DNA from: Ptiloglossa arizonensis
Lineage: Eukaryota > Arthropoda > Insecta > Hymenoptera > Colletidae
Assembly (NCBI RefSeq): GCF_051014685.1
Contig: NW_027479028.1
Coordinates: 186,001-250,000, forward strand
DNA length: 64,000 nt
Direction: 5' to 3'
Shown here: in pieces, positions 47,776 through 60,260 of the stretch
Position numbering within the stretch: position 1 is the stretch's first letter
How the letters are laid out: each line of letters begins with the position of its first letter
Notes under the pieces: model-generated
Seen by the model: the letters and a program-made list of their open reading frames with translations, nothing else
Told to the model about the DNA's origin: nothing
Databases searched by the model: none
Translations under genes and position numbers: made by a program

Positions 47776-50700
47776 CTTTCAGATGCAACAGGAATTTTTG
47801 GGTTAGGTCAATCCGTTCGCGAGATATGGGAGTTTGAAGCCAAGAAATGGTTGAGAAGGCAACAAATTTTTCGCATTTCTGCTGCTCCAAACGCTTAAAC
47901 AGAATGGCCTAGGGAAAAAATACACATACCGTTGTAATCGGGCGAGTTTCTACTTTCAGATGCAATTGGAATTTTTGGGTTAGGTCAATCCCTTCGCGAG
48001 ATATGGGAGTTTGAAGCCAAGAAATGGTTGAGAAGGCAAAAAATTTTTCGCAATTCTGCTGCTCCAAACGCTTAACCAGAATGGCCTAGGGTAAAAATAC
48101 ACCTACCGATGTAATCGGGCGAGTTTCTACTTTCAGACGCAACAGGAATTTTTGAGTTAGGTCAATCCGTTCGCGAGATATGGGAGTTTGAAGCCAAGGA
48201 ACGGTTGAGAAGGCAAAAAATTTTTCGCAATTCTGCTGCTCCAAACGCTTAACCAGAATGGCCTAGGGAAAAAATACACATACCGTTGTAATCGGACGAG
48301 TTTCTACTTTCAGATGCAACAGGAATTTTTGGGTCAGGTCAATCCGTTCGCGAGATATGGGAGTTTGAAGCTAAGAAATGGTTGAGAAGACAACAAATTT
48401 TTCGCACTTCTGCAGCTCCAAACGCTTAACCAGAATGGCCTAGGGTAAAAATACACATACCGTTGTAATCGGGCGAGTTTCTACTTTCAGATGCAATTGG
48501 AATTTTTGGGTTAGGTCAATCCCTTCTCGAGATATGGGAGTTTGAAGCCAAGAAATGGTTGAGAAGGCAAAAAATTTTTCGCAATTCTGCTGCTCCAAAC
48601 GCTTAACCAGAATGGCCTAGGGTAAAAATACACATACCGTTGTAATCGGGCGAGTTTCTACTTTCAGATGCAATTGGAATTTTTGGGTTAGGTCAATCCG
48701 TTCGCGAGATATGGGAGTTTGAAGCCAAGAAATGGTTGAGAAGGCAAAAAATTTTTCGCAATTCTGCTGCTCCAAACGCTTAACAAGAATGGCCTAGGGA
48801 AAAAATACACATACCGTTGTAATCGGGCGAGTTTCTACTTTCAGATGCAACAGGAATTTTTGGGTTAGGTCAATCCGTTCGCGAGATATGGGAGTTTGAA
48901 GCTAAGAAATGGTTGAGAAGACAACAAATTTTTCGCATTTCTGCTGCTCCAAACGCTTAAACAGAATGGCCTAGGGAAAAAATACACATACCGTTGTAAT
49001 CGGGCGAGTTTCTACTTTCAGATGCAATTGGAATTTTTGGGTTAGGTCAATCCGTTCGCGAGATATGGGAATTTGAAGCCAAGGAATGGTTGAAAAGGCA
49101 AAAAATTTTTCGCAATTCTGATGCTCCAAACGCTTAACCAGAATGGCCTAGGGAAAAAATACACATGCCGTTGTAATCGGGCGAGTTTCTACTTTCAGAC
49201 GCTATAGGAATTTTTGGGTTATGTCAATCCGTTCGCGAGATATGGGAGTTTGAAGCCATGAAATGGTTGAGAAGGCAACAAATTTTTCGCAATTCTGCTG
49301 CGCCAAACGCTTAACAAGAATGGCCTAGGGAAAAAATACACATACCCTTGTAATCGGGCGAGTTTCTACTTTCAGATGCAATTGGAATTTTTGGGTTAGG
49401 TCAATCCCTTCGCGAGATATGGGAGTTTGAAGCCAAGAAATGGTTGAGAAGGCAAAAAATTTTTCGCAATTCTGCTGCTCCAAACGCTTAACCAGAATGG
49501 CCTAGGGTAAAAATACACCTACCGATGTAATCGGGCGAGTTTCTACTTTCAGACGCAACAGGAATTTTTGAGTTAGGTCAATCCGTTCGCGAGATATGGG
49601 AGTTTGAAGCCAAGGAACGGTTGAGAAGGCAAAAAATTTTTCGCAATTCTGCTGCTCCAAACGCTTAACCAGAATGGCCTAGGGAAAAAATACACATACC
49701 GTTGTAATCGGACGAGTTTCTATTTTAAAAGGCAACAGGAATTTTTGGGTCCGGTCAATCCGTTCGCGAGATATGGGAGTTTGAAGCTAAGAAATGGTTG
49801 AGAAGACAACAAATTTTTCGCACTTCTGCAGCTCCAAACGCTTAACCAGAATGGCCTAGGGTAAAAATACACATACCGTTGTAATCGGGCGAGTTTCTAC
49901 TTTCAGATGCAATTGGAATTTTTGGGTTAGGTCAATCCCTTCTCGAGATATGGGAGTTTGAAGCCAAGAAATGGTTGAGAAGGCAAAAAATTTTTCGCAA
50001 TTCTGCTGCTCCAAACGCTTAACCAGAATGGCCTAGGGTAAAAATACACCTACCGCTGTAATCGGGCGAGTTTCTACTTTCAGACGCAACAGGAATTTTT
50101 GAGTTAGGTCAATCCGTTCGCGAGATATGGGAGTTTGAAGCCAAGGAACGGTTGAGAAGGCAAAAAATTTTTCGCAATTCTGCTGCTCCAAACGCTTAAC
50201 CTGAATGGCCTAGGGAAAAAATACACATACCGTTGTAATCGGCCGAGTTTCTACTTTCAGACGCTACAGGAATTTTTGGGTTATGTCAATCCGTTCGCGA
50301 GATATGGGAGTTTGAAGCCATGAAATGGTTGAGAAGGCAAAAAATTTTTCGCAATTCTGCTGCTCCAAACGCTTAACAAGAATGGCCTAGGGAAAAAATA
50401 CACATACCGTTGTAATCGGGCGAGTTTCTACTTTCAGATGCAACAGGAATTTTTGGGTTAGGTCAATCCGTTCGCGAGATATGGGAGTTTGAAGCCAAGA
50501 AATGGTTGAGAAGGCAACAAATTTTTCGCATTTCTGCTGCTCCAAACGCTTAAACAGAATGGCCTAGGGAAAAAATACACATACCGTTGTAATCGGGCGA
50601 GTTTCTACTTTCAGATGCAATTGGAATTTTTGGGTTAGGTCAATCCCTTCGCGAGATATGGGAGTTTGAAGCCAAGAAATGGTTGAGAAGGCAAAAAATT

Positions 50701-52710
50701 TTTCGCAATTCTGCTGCTCCAAACGCTTAACCAGAATGGCCTAGGGTAAAAATACACCTACCGATGTAATCGGGCGAGTTTCTACTTTCAGACGCAACAG
50801 GAATTTTTGAGTTAGGTCAATCCGTTCGCGAGATATGGGAGTTTGAAGCCAAGGAACGGTTGAGAAGGCAAAAAATTTTTCGCAATTCTGCTGCTCCAAA
50901 CGCTTAACCAGAATGGCCTAGGGAAAAAATACACATACCGTTGTAATCGGACGAGTTTCTACTTTCAGATGCAACAGGAATTTTTGGGTCAGGTCAATCC
51001 GTTCGCGAGATATGGGAGTTTGAAGCTAAGAAATGGTTGAGAAGACAACAAATTTTTCGCACTTCTGCAGCTCCAAACGCTTAACCAGAATGGCCTAGGG
51101 TAAAAATACACATACCGTTGTAATCGGGCGAGTTTCTACTTTCAGATGCAATTGGAATTTTTGGGTTAGGTCAATCCCTTCTCGAGATATGGGAGTTTGA
51201 AGCCAAGAAATGGTTGAGAAGGCAAAAAATTTTTCGCAATTCTGCTGCTCCAAACGCTTAACCAGAATGGCCTAGGGTAAAAATACACATACCGTTGTAA
51301 TCGGGCGAGTTTCTACTTTCAGATGCAATTGGAATTTTTGGGTTAGGTCAATCCGTTCGCGAGATATGGGAGTTTGAAGCCAAGAAATGGTTGAGAAGGC
51401 AAAAAATTTTTCGCAATTCTGCTGCTCCAAACGCTTAACAAGAATGGCCTAGGGAAAAAATACACATACCGTTGTAATCGGGCGAGTTTCTACTTTCAGA
51501 TGCAACAGGAATTTTTGGGTTAGGTCAATCCGTTCGCGAGATATGGGAGTTTGAAGCTAAGAAATGGTTGAGAAGACAACAAATTTTTCGCATTTCTGCT
51601 GCTCCAAACGCTTAAACAGAATGGCCTAGGGAAAAAATACACATACCGTTGTAATCGGGCGAGTTTCTACTTTCAGATGCAATTGGAATTTTTGGGTTAG
51701 GTCAATCCGTTCGCGAGATATGGGAATTTGAAGCCAAGGAATGGTTGAAAAGGCAAAAAATTTTTCGCAATTCTGATGCTCCAAACGCTTAACCAGAATG
51801 GCCTAGGGAAAAAATACACATGCCGTTGTAATCGGGCGAGTTTCTACTTTCAGACGCTATAGGAATTTTTGGGTTATGTCAATCCGTTCGCGAGATATGG
51901 GAGTTTGAAGCCATGAAATGGTTGAGAAGGCAACAAATTTTTCGCAATTCTGCTGCGCCAAACGCTTAACAAGAATGGCCTAGGGAAAAAATACACATAC
52001 CCTTGTAATCGGGCGAGTTTCTACTTTCAGATGCAATTGGAATTTTTGGGTTAGGTCAATCCCTTCGCGAGATATGGGAGTTTGAAGCCAAGAAATGGTT
52101 GAGAAGGCAAAAAATTTTTCGCAATTCTGCTGCTCCAAACGCTTAACCAGAATGGCCTAGGGTAAAAATACACCTACCGATGTAATCGGGCGAGTTTCTA
52201 CTTTCAGACGCAACAGGAATTTTTGAGTTAGGTCAATCCGTTCGCGAGATATGGGAGTTTGAAGCCAAGGAACGGTTGAGAAGGCAAAAAATTTTTCGCA
52301 ATTCTGCTGCTCCAAACGCTTAACCAGAATGGCCTAGGGAAAAAATACACATACCGTTGTAATCGGACGAGTTTCTATTTTAAAAGGCAACAGGAATTTT
52401 TGGGTCCGGTCAATCCGTTCGCGAGATATGGGAGTTTGAAGCTAAGAAATGGTTGAGAAGACAACAAATTTTTCGCACTTCTGCAGCTCCAAACGCTTAA
52501 CCAGAATGGCCTAGGGTAAAAATACACATACCGTTGTAATCGGGCGAGTTTCTACTTTCAGATGCAATTGGAATTTTTGGGTTAGGTCAATCCCTTCTCG
52601 AGATATGGGAGTTTGAAGCCAAGAAATGGTTGAGAAGGCAAAAAATTTTTCGCAATTCTGCTGCTCCAAACGCTTAACCAGAATGGCCTAGGGTAAAAAT
52701 ACACCTACCG
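47290..52710 (+). repeat. Higher-order repeat, 15-mer unit (2655 bp), two tandem copies
   Basis: x and x+2655 match from about 47290 to 50055. Rare private variants are duplicated exactly: cccttctcgag at 48521/51176 and 49937/52592, gctataggaa at 49201/51856, tattttaaaagg at 49721/52376, and a gccaag monomer with ggcaacaaa at 47858/50513. Edges are sharp: ttcgcg against ttctcg on the left, accgctg against accgatg with aatcgtgcg on the right. This is one of the youngest-looking duplications in the window. Confidence 0.9.
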
Positions 52711-52769
52711 ATGTAATCGTGCGAGTTTCTACTTTCAGACGCAACAGGAATTTTTGAGTTAGGTCAATC

Positions 52770-54855
52770 CGTTCGCGAGATATGGGAGTTTGAAGCCAAG
52801 GAACGGTTGAGAAGGCAAAAAATTTTTCGCAATTCTGCTGCTCCAAACGCTTAACCAGAATGGCCTAGGGAAAAAATACACATACCGTTGTAATCGGACG
52901 AGTTTCTACTTTCAGATGCAACAGGAATTTTTGGGTCAGGTCAATCCGTTCGCGAGATATGGGAGTTTGAAGCTAAGAAATGGTTGAGAAGACAACAAAT
53001 TTTTCGCACTTCTGCAGCTCCAAACGCTTAACCAGAATGGCCTAGGGTAAAAATACACATACCGCTGTAATCGGGCGAGTTTCTACTTTCAGACGCAACA
53101 GGAATTTTTGAGTTAGGTCAATCCGTTCGCGAGATACGGGAGTTTGACGCTAAGAAATGGTTGAGAAGACAACAAATTTTTCGCAATTCTGCTGCTCCAA
53201 ACGCTTAACCAGAATGGCCTAGGGAAAAAATACACATACCGTGGTAATCGGGCGAGTTTCTACTTTCAGATGCAATAGGAATTTTTGGGTTAGGTCAATC
53301 CGTTCGCGAGATATGGGAGTTTGAAGCCAAGAAATGGTTGAAAAGGCAAAAAATTTTTCGCAATTCTGCTGCATCAAACGCTTAACCAGAATGGCCTAGG
53401 GAAAAAATACACATACCTCTGTAATCGGGCGAGTTTCGACTTTCAGATGCAACAGGAATTTTTGGTTTAGGTCAATCCGTTCGCGAGATATGGGAGTTTG
53501 AAGCTAGGAAATGGTTGAGAAGACAACAAAATTTTCGCACTTCTGCTGCTCCAAACGCTTAACCAGAATGGCCTAGGGAAAAAATACACATACCGTTGTA
53601 ATCGGGCGAGTTTCGACTTTCAGAAGCAATAGGAATTTTTGGGTTAGGTCAATCCGTTCGCGAGATATGGGAGTTTGAAGCCATGAAATGGTTGAGAAGG
53701 CGAAAAATTTTTCGCAATTCTGCTGCTCCAAACGCTTAACCAGAATGGCCTAGGGAAAAAATACACATACCGTGGTAATCGGGCGAGTTTCTACTTTCAG
53801 ATGCAATAGGAATTTTTGGGTTAGGTCAATCCGTTCGCGAGATATGGGAGTTTGAAGCCAAGAAATGGTTGAGAAGGCAAAAAATTTTGCGCAATTCTGC
53901 TGCTCCAAACGCTTAACCAGAATGGCCTAGGGTAAAAATACACCTACCGCTGTAATCGGGCGAGTTTCTACTTTCAGACGCAACAGGAATTTTTGAGTTA
54001 GGTCAATCCGTTCGCGAGATATGGGAGTTTGAAGCCAAGGAACGGTTGAGAAGGCAAAAAATTTTTCGCAATTCTGCTGCTCCAAACGCTTAACCAGAAT
54101 GACCTAGGGAAAAAATACACATACCGTGGTAATCGGGCGAGTTTCTACTTTCAGATGCAATAGGAATTTTTGGGTCAGGTCAATCCGTTCGCGAGATATG
54201 GGAGTTTGAAGCTAAGAAATGGTTGAGAAGACAACAAATTTTTCGCACTTCTGCTGCTCCAAACGCTTAACCAGAATGGCCTAGGGTAAAAATACACATA
54301 CCGATGTAATCGGGCGAGTTTCTACTTTCAGACGCTACAGGAATTTTTGGGTTAGGTCAATCCGTTCGCGAGATATGGGAGTTTGAAGCCAAGAAATGGT
54401 TGAGAAGGCAAAAAATTTTTCGCAATTCTGCTGCTCCAAACGCTTAACCAGAATGGCCTAGGGTAAAAATACACCTACCGCTGTAATCGGGCGAGTTTCT
54501 ACTTTCAGACGCAACAGGAATTTTTGAGTTAGGTCAATCCGTTCGCGAGATATGGGAGTTTGAAGCCAAGGAACGGTTGAGAAGGCAAAAAATTTTTCGC
54601 AATTCTGCTGCTCCAAACGCTTAACCTGAATGGCCTAGGGAAAAAATACACATACCGTTGTAATCGGCCGAGTTTCTACTTTCAGACGCTACAGGAATTT
54701 TTGGGTTATGTCAATCCGTTCGCGAGATATGGGAGTTTGAAGCCATGAAATGGTTGAGAAGGCAAAAAATTTTTCGCAATTCTGCTGCTCCAAACGCTTA
54801 ACAAGAATGGCCTAGGGAAAAAATACACATACCGTTGTAATCGGGCGAGTTTCTA
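52770..54855 (+). repeat. Right member of the 40-monomer-apart duplication
   Basis: This is the counterpart of 45690-47775. Differences seen include aacaaaattttcgc near 53527 and accgatgtaa near 54300 where the left copy has accgttgtaa. Confidence 0.85.
53125..53141 (+). other. CENP-B-box-like core match
   Basis: Partner of the 46045 site at 7080 bp. Confidence 0.7.
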
Positions 54856-57800
54856 CTTTCAGATGCAATTGGAATTTTTCGGTTAGGTCAATCCGTTCGC
54901 GAGATATGGGAGTTTGAAGCCAAGAAATGGTTGAGAAGGCAAAAAATTTTTCGCAATTCTGCTGCTCCAAACGCTTAACAAGAATGGCCTAGGGAAAAAA
55001 TACACATACCGTTGTAATCGGGCGAGTTTCTACTTTCAGATGCAATTGGAATTTTTGAGTTAGGTCAATCCGTTCGCGAGATATGGGAGTTTGAAGCCAA
55101 GAAATGGTTGAGAAGGCAAAAAATTTTTCGCAATTCTGCTGCTCCAAACGCTTAACAAGAATGGCCTAGGGAAAAAATACACATACCGTTGTAATCGGGC
55201 GAGTTTCTACTTTCAGATGCAATTGGAATTTTTGAGTTAGGTCAATCCGTTCGCGAGATATGGGAGTTTGAAGCCAAGAAATGGTTGAGAAGGCAAAAGA
55301 CTTTTCGCAATTCTGCTGCTCCAAACGCTTAACAAGAATGGCCTAGGGAAAAAATACACATACCGTTGTAATCGGGCGAGTTTCTAATTTCAGATGCAAC
55401 AGGAATTTTTGGGTTAGGTCAATCCGTTCGCGAGATATGGGCGTTTGAAGCTAAGAAATGGTTGAGAAGACAACAAATTTTTCGCATTTCTGCTGCTCCA
55501 AACGCTTAAACAGAATGGCCTAGGGAAAAAATACACATACCGTTGTAATCGGGCGAGCTTCTACTTTCAGATGCAATTGGAATTTTTGGGTTAGGTCAAT
55601 CCGTTCGCGAGATATGGGAATTCGAAGCCAAGAAATGGTTGAAAAGGCAAAAAATTTTTCGCAATTCTGATGCTCCAAACGCTTAACCAGAATGGCCTAG
55701 GGAAAAAATACACATACCGTTGTAATCGGGCGAGTTCCTACTTTCAGACGCTACAGGAATTTTTGGGTTATGTCAATCCGTTCGCGAGATATGGGAGTTT
55801 GAAGCCATGAAATGGTTGAGAAGGCAAAAAATTTTTCGCAATTCTGCTGCTCCAAACGCTTAACAAGAATGGCCTAGGGAAAAAATACACATACCGTTGT
55901 AATCGGGCGAGTTTCTACTTTCAGATGCAATTGGAATTTTTGGGTTAGGTCAATCCGTTCGCGAGATATGGGAGTTTGAAGCCAAGAAATGGTTGAGAAG
56001 GCAAAAAATTTTTCGCAATTCTGCTGCTCCAAACGCTTAACAAGAATGGCCTAGGGAAAAAATACACATACCGTTGTAATCGGGCGAGTTTCTACTTTCA
56101 GATGCAATTGGAATTTTTGAGTTAGGTCAATCCGTTTGCGAGATACGGGAGTTTGAAGCTAAGGAATGGTTGAGAAGGCAAAAAATTTTTCGCAATTCTG
56201 CTGCTCCAAACGCTTAACCAGAATGGCCTAGGGAAAAAATACACATACCGTTGTAATCGGCCGAGTTTCTACATTCAGACGCAACAGGAATTTTTGAGTT
56301 AGGTCAATCCGTTCGCGAGATACGGGAGTTTGACGCTAAGAAATGGTTGAGAAGACAACAAATTTTTCGCAATTCTGCTGCTCCAAACGCTTAACCAGAA
56401 TGGCCTAGGGAAAAAATACACATACCGTGGTAATCGGGCGAGTTTCTACTTTCAGATGCAATAGGAATTTTTGGGTTAGGTCAATCCGTTCGCGAGATAT
56501 GGGAGTTTGAAGCCAAGAAATGGTTGAGAAGGCAAAAAATTTTTCGCAATTCTGCTGCATCAAACGCTTAACCAGAATGGCCTAGGGAAAAAATACACAT
56601 ACCTCTGTAATCGGGCGAGTTTCGACTTTCAGATGCAACAGGAATTTTTGGTTTAGGTCAATCCGTTCGCGAGATATGGGAGTTTGAAGCTAAGAAATTG
56701 TTGAGAAGACAACAAATTTTTCGCAATTCTGCTGCTCCAAACGCTTAACCAGAATGGCCTAGGGAAAAAATACACATACCGTTGTAATCGGGCGAGTTTC
56801 GACTTTCAGAAGCAATAGGAATTTTTGGGTTAGGTCAATCCGTTCGCGGGATATGGGAGTTGGAAGCCATGAAATGGTTGAGATGGCAAAAAATTTTTCG
56901 CAATTCTGCTGCTCCAAACGCTTAACAAGAATGGCCTAGGGAAAACATACACATACCGTTGTAATCGGGCGAGTTTCTACTTTCAGATGCAATTGGAATT
57001 TTTGGGTTAGGTCAATCCGTTCGCGAGATATGGGAGTTTGAAGCCAAGAAATGGTTGAGAAGGCAAAAAATTTTTCGCAATTCTGCTGCTCCAAACGCTT
57101 AACCAGAATGGCCTAGGGTAAAAATACAACTACCGCTGTAATCGGGCGAGTTTCTACTTTCAGACGCAACAGGAATTTTTGAGTTACGTCAATCCGTTCG
57201 CGAGATATGGGAGTTTGAAGCCAAGGAACGGTTGAGAAGGCAAAAAATTTTTCGCAATTCTGCTGCTCCAAACGCTTAACCAGAATGGCCTAGGGAAAAA
57301 ATACACATACCGTGGTAATCGGGCGAGTTTCTACTTTCAGATGCAATAGGAATTTTTGGGTTAGGTCAATCCGTTCGCGAGATATGGGAGTTTGAAGCCA
57401 AGAAATGGTTGAGAAGGCAAAAAATTTTTCGCAATTCTGCTGCATCAAACGCTTAACCAGAATGGCCTAGGGAAAAAATACACATACCTCTGTACTCGGG
57501 CGAGTTTCGACTTTCAGATGCAACAGGAATTTTTGGTTTAGGTCAATCCGTTCGCGAGATATGGGAGTTTGAAGCTAAGAAATTGTTGAGAAGACAACAA
57601 ATTTTTCGCACTTCTGCTGCCCCAAACGCTTAACCAGAATGGCCTAGGGAAAAAATACACATACCGTTGTAATCGGGCGAGTTTCGACTTTCAGAAGCAA
57701 TAGGAATTTTTGGGTTAGGTCAATCCGTTCGCGAGATATGGGAGTTTGAAGCCATGAAATGGTTGAGAAGGCAAAAAATTTTTCGCAATTCTGCTGCTCC

Positions 57801-57998
57801 AAACGCTTAACAAGAACGGCCTAGGGAAAAAATACACATACCGTTGTAATCGGGCGAGTTTCTACTTTCAGATGCAATTGGAATTTTTGGGTTAGGTCAA
57901 TCCGTTCGCGAGATATGGGAGTTTGAAGCCAAGAAATGGTTGAGAAGGCAAAAAATTTTTCGCAATTCTGCTGCTCCAAACGCTTAACCAGAATGGCC
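54553..57998 (+). repeat. Right member of the 104-monomer-apart duplication
   Basis: This is the counterpart of 36145-39590. It overlaps the end of the 40-monomer-apart duplication by about 300 bp at the cggccgag cassette (54665), so the switch between the two relationships happens inside that cassette. Confidence 0.85.
56311..56327 (+). other. CENP-B-box-like core match, last in the window
   Basis: 104-monomer partner of the 37903 site. No further complete core was found in the remaining 7.7 kb; the copy near 60201 has TTTG in place of TTCG. Confidence 0.7.
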
Positions 57999-58034
57999 TA
58001 GGGAAAAAATACACATACCGTTGTAATCGGCCGA

Positions 58035-59106
58035 GTTTCTACTTTCAGATGCAATAGGAATTTTTGGGTTAGGTCAATCCGTTCGCGAGATATGGGAGTT
58101 TGAAGCCAAGAAATGGTTGAGAAGGCAACAAATTTTTCGCAATTCTGCTGCATCAAACGCTTAACCAGAATGGCCTAGGGAAAAAATACACATACCTCTG
58201 TACTCGGGCGAGTTTCGACTTTCAGATGCAACAGGAATTTTTGGTTTAGGTCAATCCGTTCGCGAGATATGGGAGTTTGAAGCTAAGAAATTGTTGAGAA
58301 GACAACAAATTTTTCGCACTTCTGCTGCCCCAAACGCTTAACCAGAATGGCCTAGGGAAAATATACACATACCGTTGTAATCGGGCGAGTTTCGACTTTC
58401 AGAAGCAATAGGAATTTTTGGGTTAGGTCAATCCGTTCGCGAGATATGGGAGTTTGAAGCCATGAAATGGTTGAGAAGGCAAAAAATTTTTCGCAATTCT
58501 GCTGCTCCAAACGCTTAACAAGAATGGCCTAGGGAAAAAATACACATACCGTTGTAATCGGGCGAGTTTCTACTTTCAGATGCAATAGGAATTTTTGGGT
58601 TAGGTCAATCCGTTCGCGAGATATGGGAGTTTGAAGCCAAGAAATGGTTGAGAAGGCAACAAATTTTTCGCAATTCTGCTGCATCAAACGCTTAACCAGA
58701 ATGGCCTAGGGAAAAAATACACATACCTCTGTACTCGGGCGAGTTTCGACTTTCAGATGCAACAGGAATTTTTGGTTTAGGTTAATCCGTTCGCGAGATA
58801 TGGGAGTTTGAAGCTAAGAAATTGTTGAGAAGACAACAAATTTTTCGCACTTCTGCTGCCCCAAACGCTTAACCAGAATGGCCTAGGGAAAATATACACA
58901 TACCGTTGTAATCGGGCGAGTTTCGACTTTCAGAAGCAATAGGAATTTTTGGGTTAGGTCAATCCGTTCGCGAGATATGGGAGTTTGAAGCCATGAAATG
59001 GTTGAGAAGGCAAAAAATTTTTCGCAATTCTGCTGCTCCAAACGCTTAACAAGAATGGCCTAGGGAAAAAATACACATACCGTTGTAATCGGGCGAGTTT
59101 CTACTT
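58035..59106 (+). repeat. Higher-order repeat, 3-mer unit (531 bp), two copies
   Basis: Bases about 58035-58575 match about 58566-59106. The rare aaaatatacacat is at 58361 and 58892, and gaaggcaacaaat in a caatagg monomer at 58121 and 58652. A private ggttaatcc change marks the second copy near 58782. Confidence 0.85.
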
Positions 59107-60260
59107 TCAGATGCAATTGGAATTTTTGGGTTAGGTCAATCCGTTCGCGAGATATGGGAGTTTGAAGCCAAGAAATGGTTGAGAAGGCAAAAAATTTTTC
59201 GCAATTCTGCTGCTCCAAACGCTTAACCAGAATGGCCTAGGGTAAAAATACACCTACCGCTGTAATCGGGCGAGTTTCTACTTTCAGACGCAACAGGAAT
59301 TTTTGAGTTAGGTCAATCCGTTCGCGAGATATGGGAGTTTGAAGCCAAGGAACGGTTGAGAAGGCAAAAAATTTTTCGCAATTCTGCTGCTCCAAACGCT
59401 TAACCCGAATGGCCTAGGGAAAAAATACACATACCTCTGTAATCGGGCGAGTTTCGACTTTCAGATGCAACAGGAATTTTTGGTTTAGGTCAATCCGTTC
59501 GCGAGATATGGGAGTTTGAAGCTAAGAAATGGTTGAGAAGACAACAAATTTTTCGCATTTCTGCTGCTCCAAACGCTTAAACAGAATGGCCTAGGGAAAA
59601 AATACACATACCGTTGTAATCGGGCGAGTTTCTACTTTCAGATGCAATTGGAATTTTTGGGTTAGGTCAATCCGTTCGCGAGATATGGGAATTCGAAGCC
59701 AAGAAATGGTTGAAAAGGCAAAAAATTTTTCGCAATTCTGATGCTCCAAACGCTTAACCAGAATGGCCTAGGGAAAAAATACACATACCGTTGTAATCGG
59801 GCGAGTTCCTACTTTCAGACGCTACAGGAATTTTTGGGTTATGTCAATCCGTTCGCGAGATATGGGAGTTTGAAGCCATGAAATGGTTGAGAAGGCAAAA
59901 AATTTTTCGCAATTCTGCTGCTCCAAACGCTTAACAAGAATGGCCTAGGGAAAAAATACACATACCGTTGTAATCGGGCGAGTTTCTACTTTCAGATGCA
60001 ATTGGAATATTTGGGTTAGGTCAATCCGTTCGCGAGATATGGGAGTTTGAAGCCAAGAAATGGTTGAGAAGGCAAAAAATTTTTCGCAATTCTGCTGCTC
60101 CAAACGCTTAACAAGAATGGCCTAGGGAAAAAATACACATACCGTTGTAATCGGGCGAGTTTCTACTTTCAGATGCAATCGGAATTTTTGAGTTAGGTCA
60201 ATCCGTTTGCGAGATACGGGAGTTTGAAGCCATGAAATGGTTGAGATGGCAAAAAATTTT
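59106..60260 (+). repeat. Mixed monomers before the terminal 11-mer block
   Basis: The stretch holds an EcoRI-type monomer (59689), a gagttcctac monomer (59801) that is 2301 bp from the next one at 62102, and private changes aatatttggg near 60007 and gcaatcgg near 60178. The monomer near 60205 joins ccgtttgcgagatacgg to gccatgaaatgg, a hybrid not seen elsewhere and a likely exchange junction. Confidence 0.7.
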
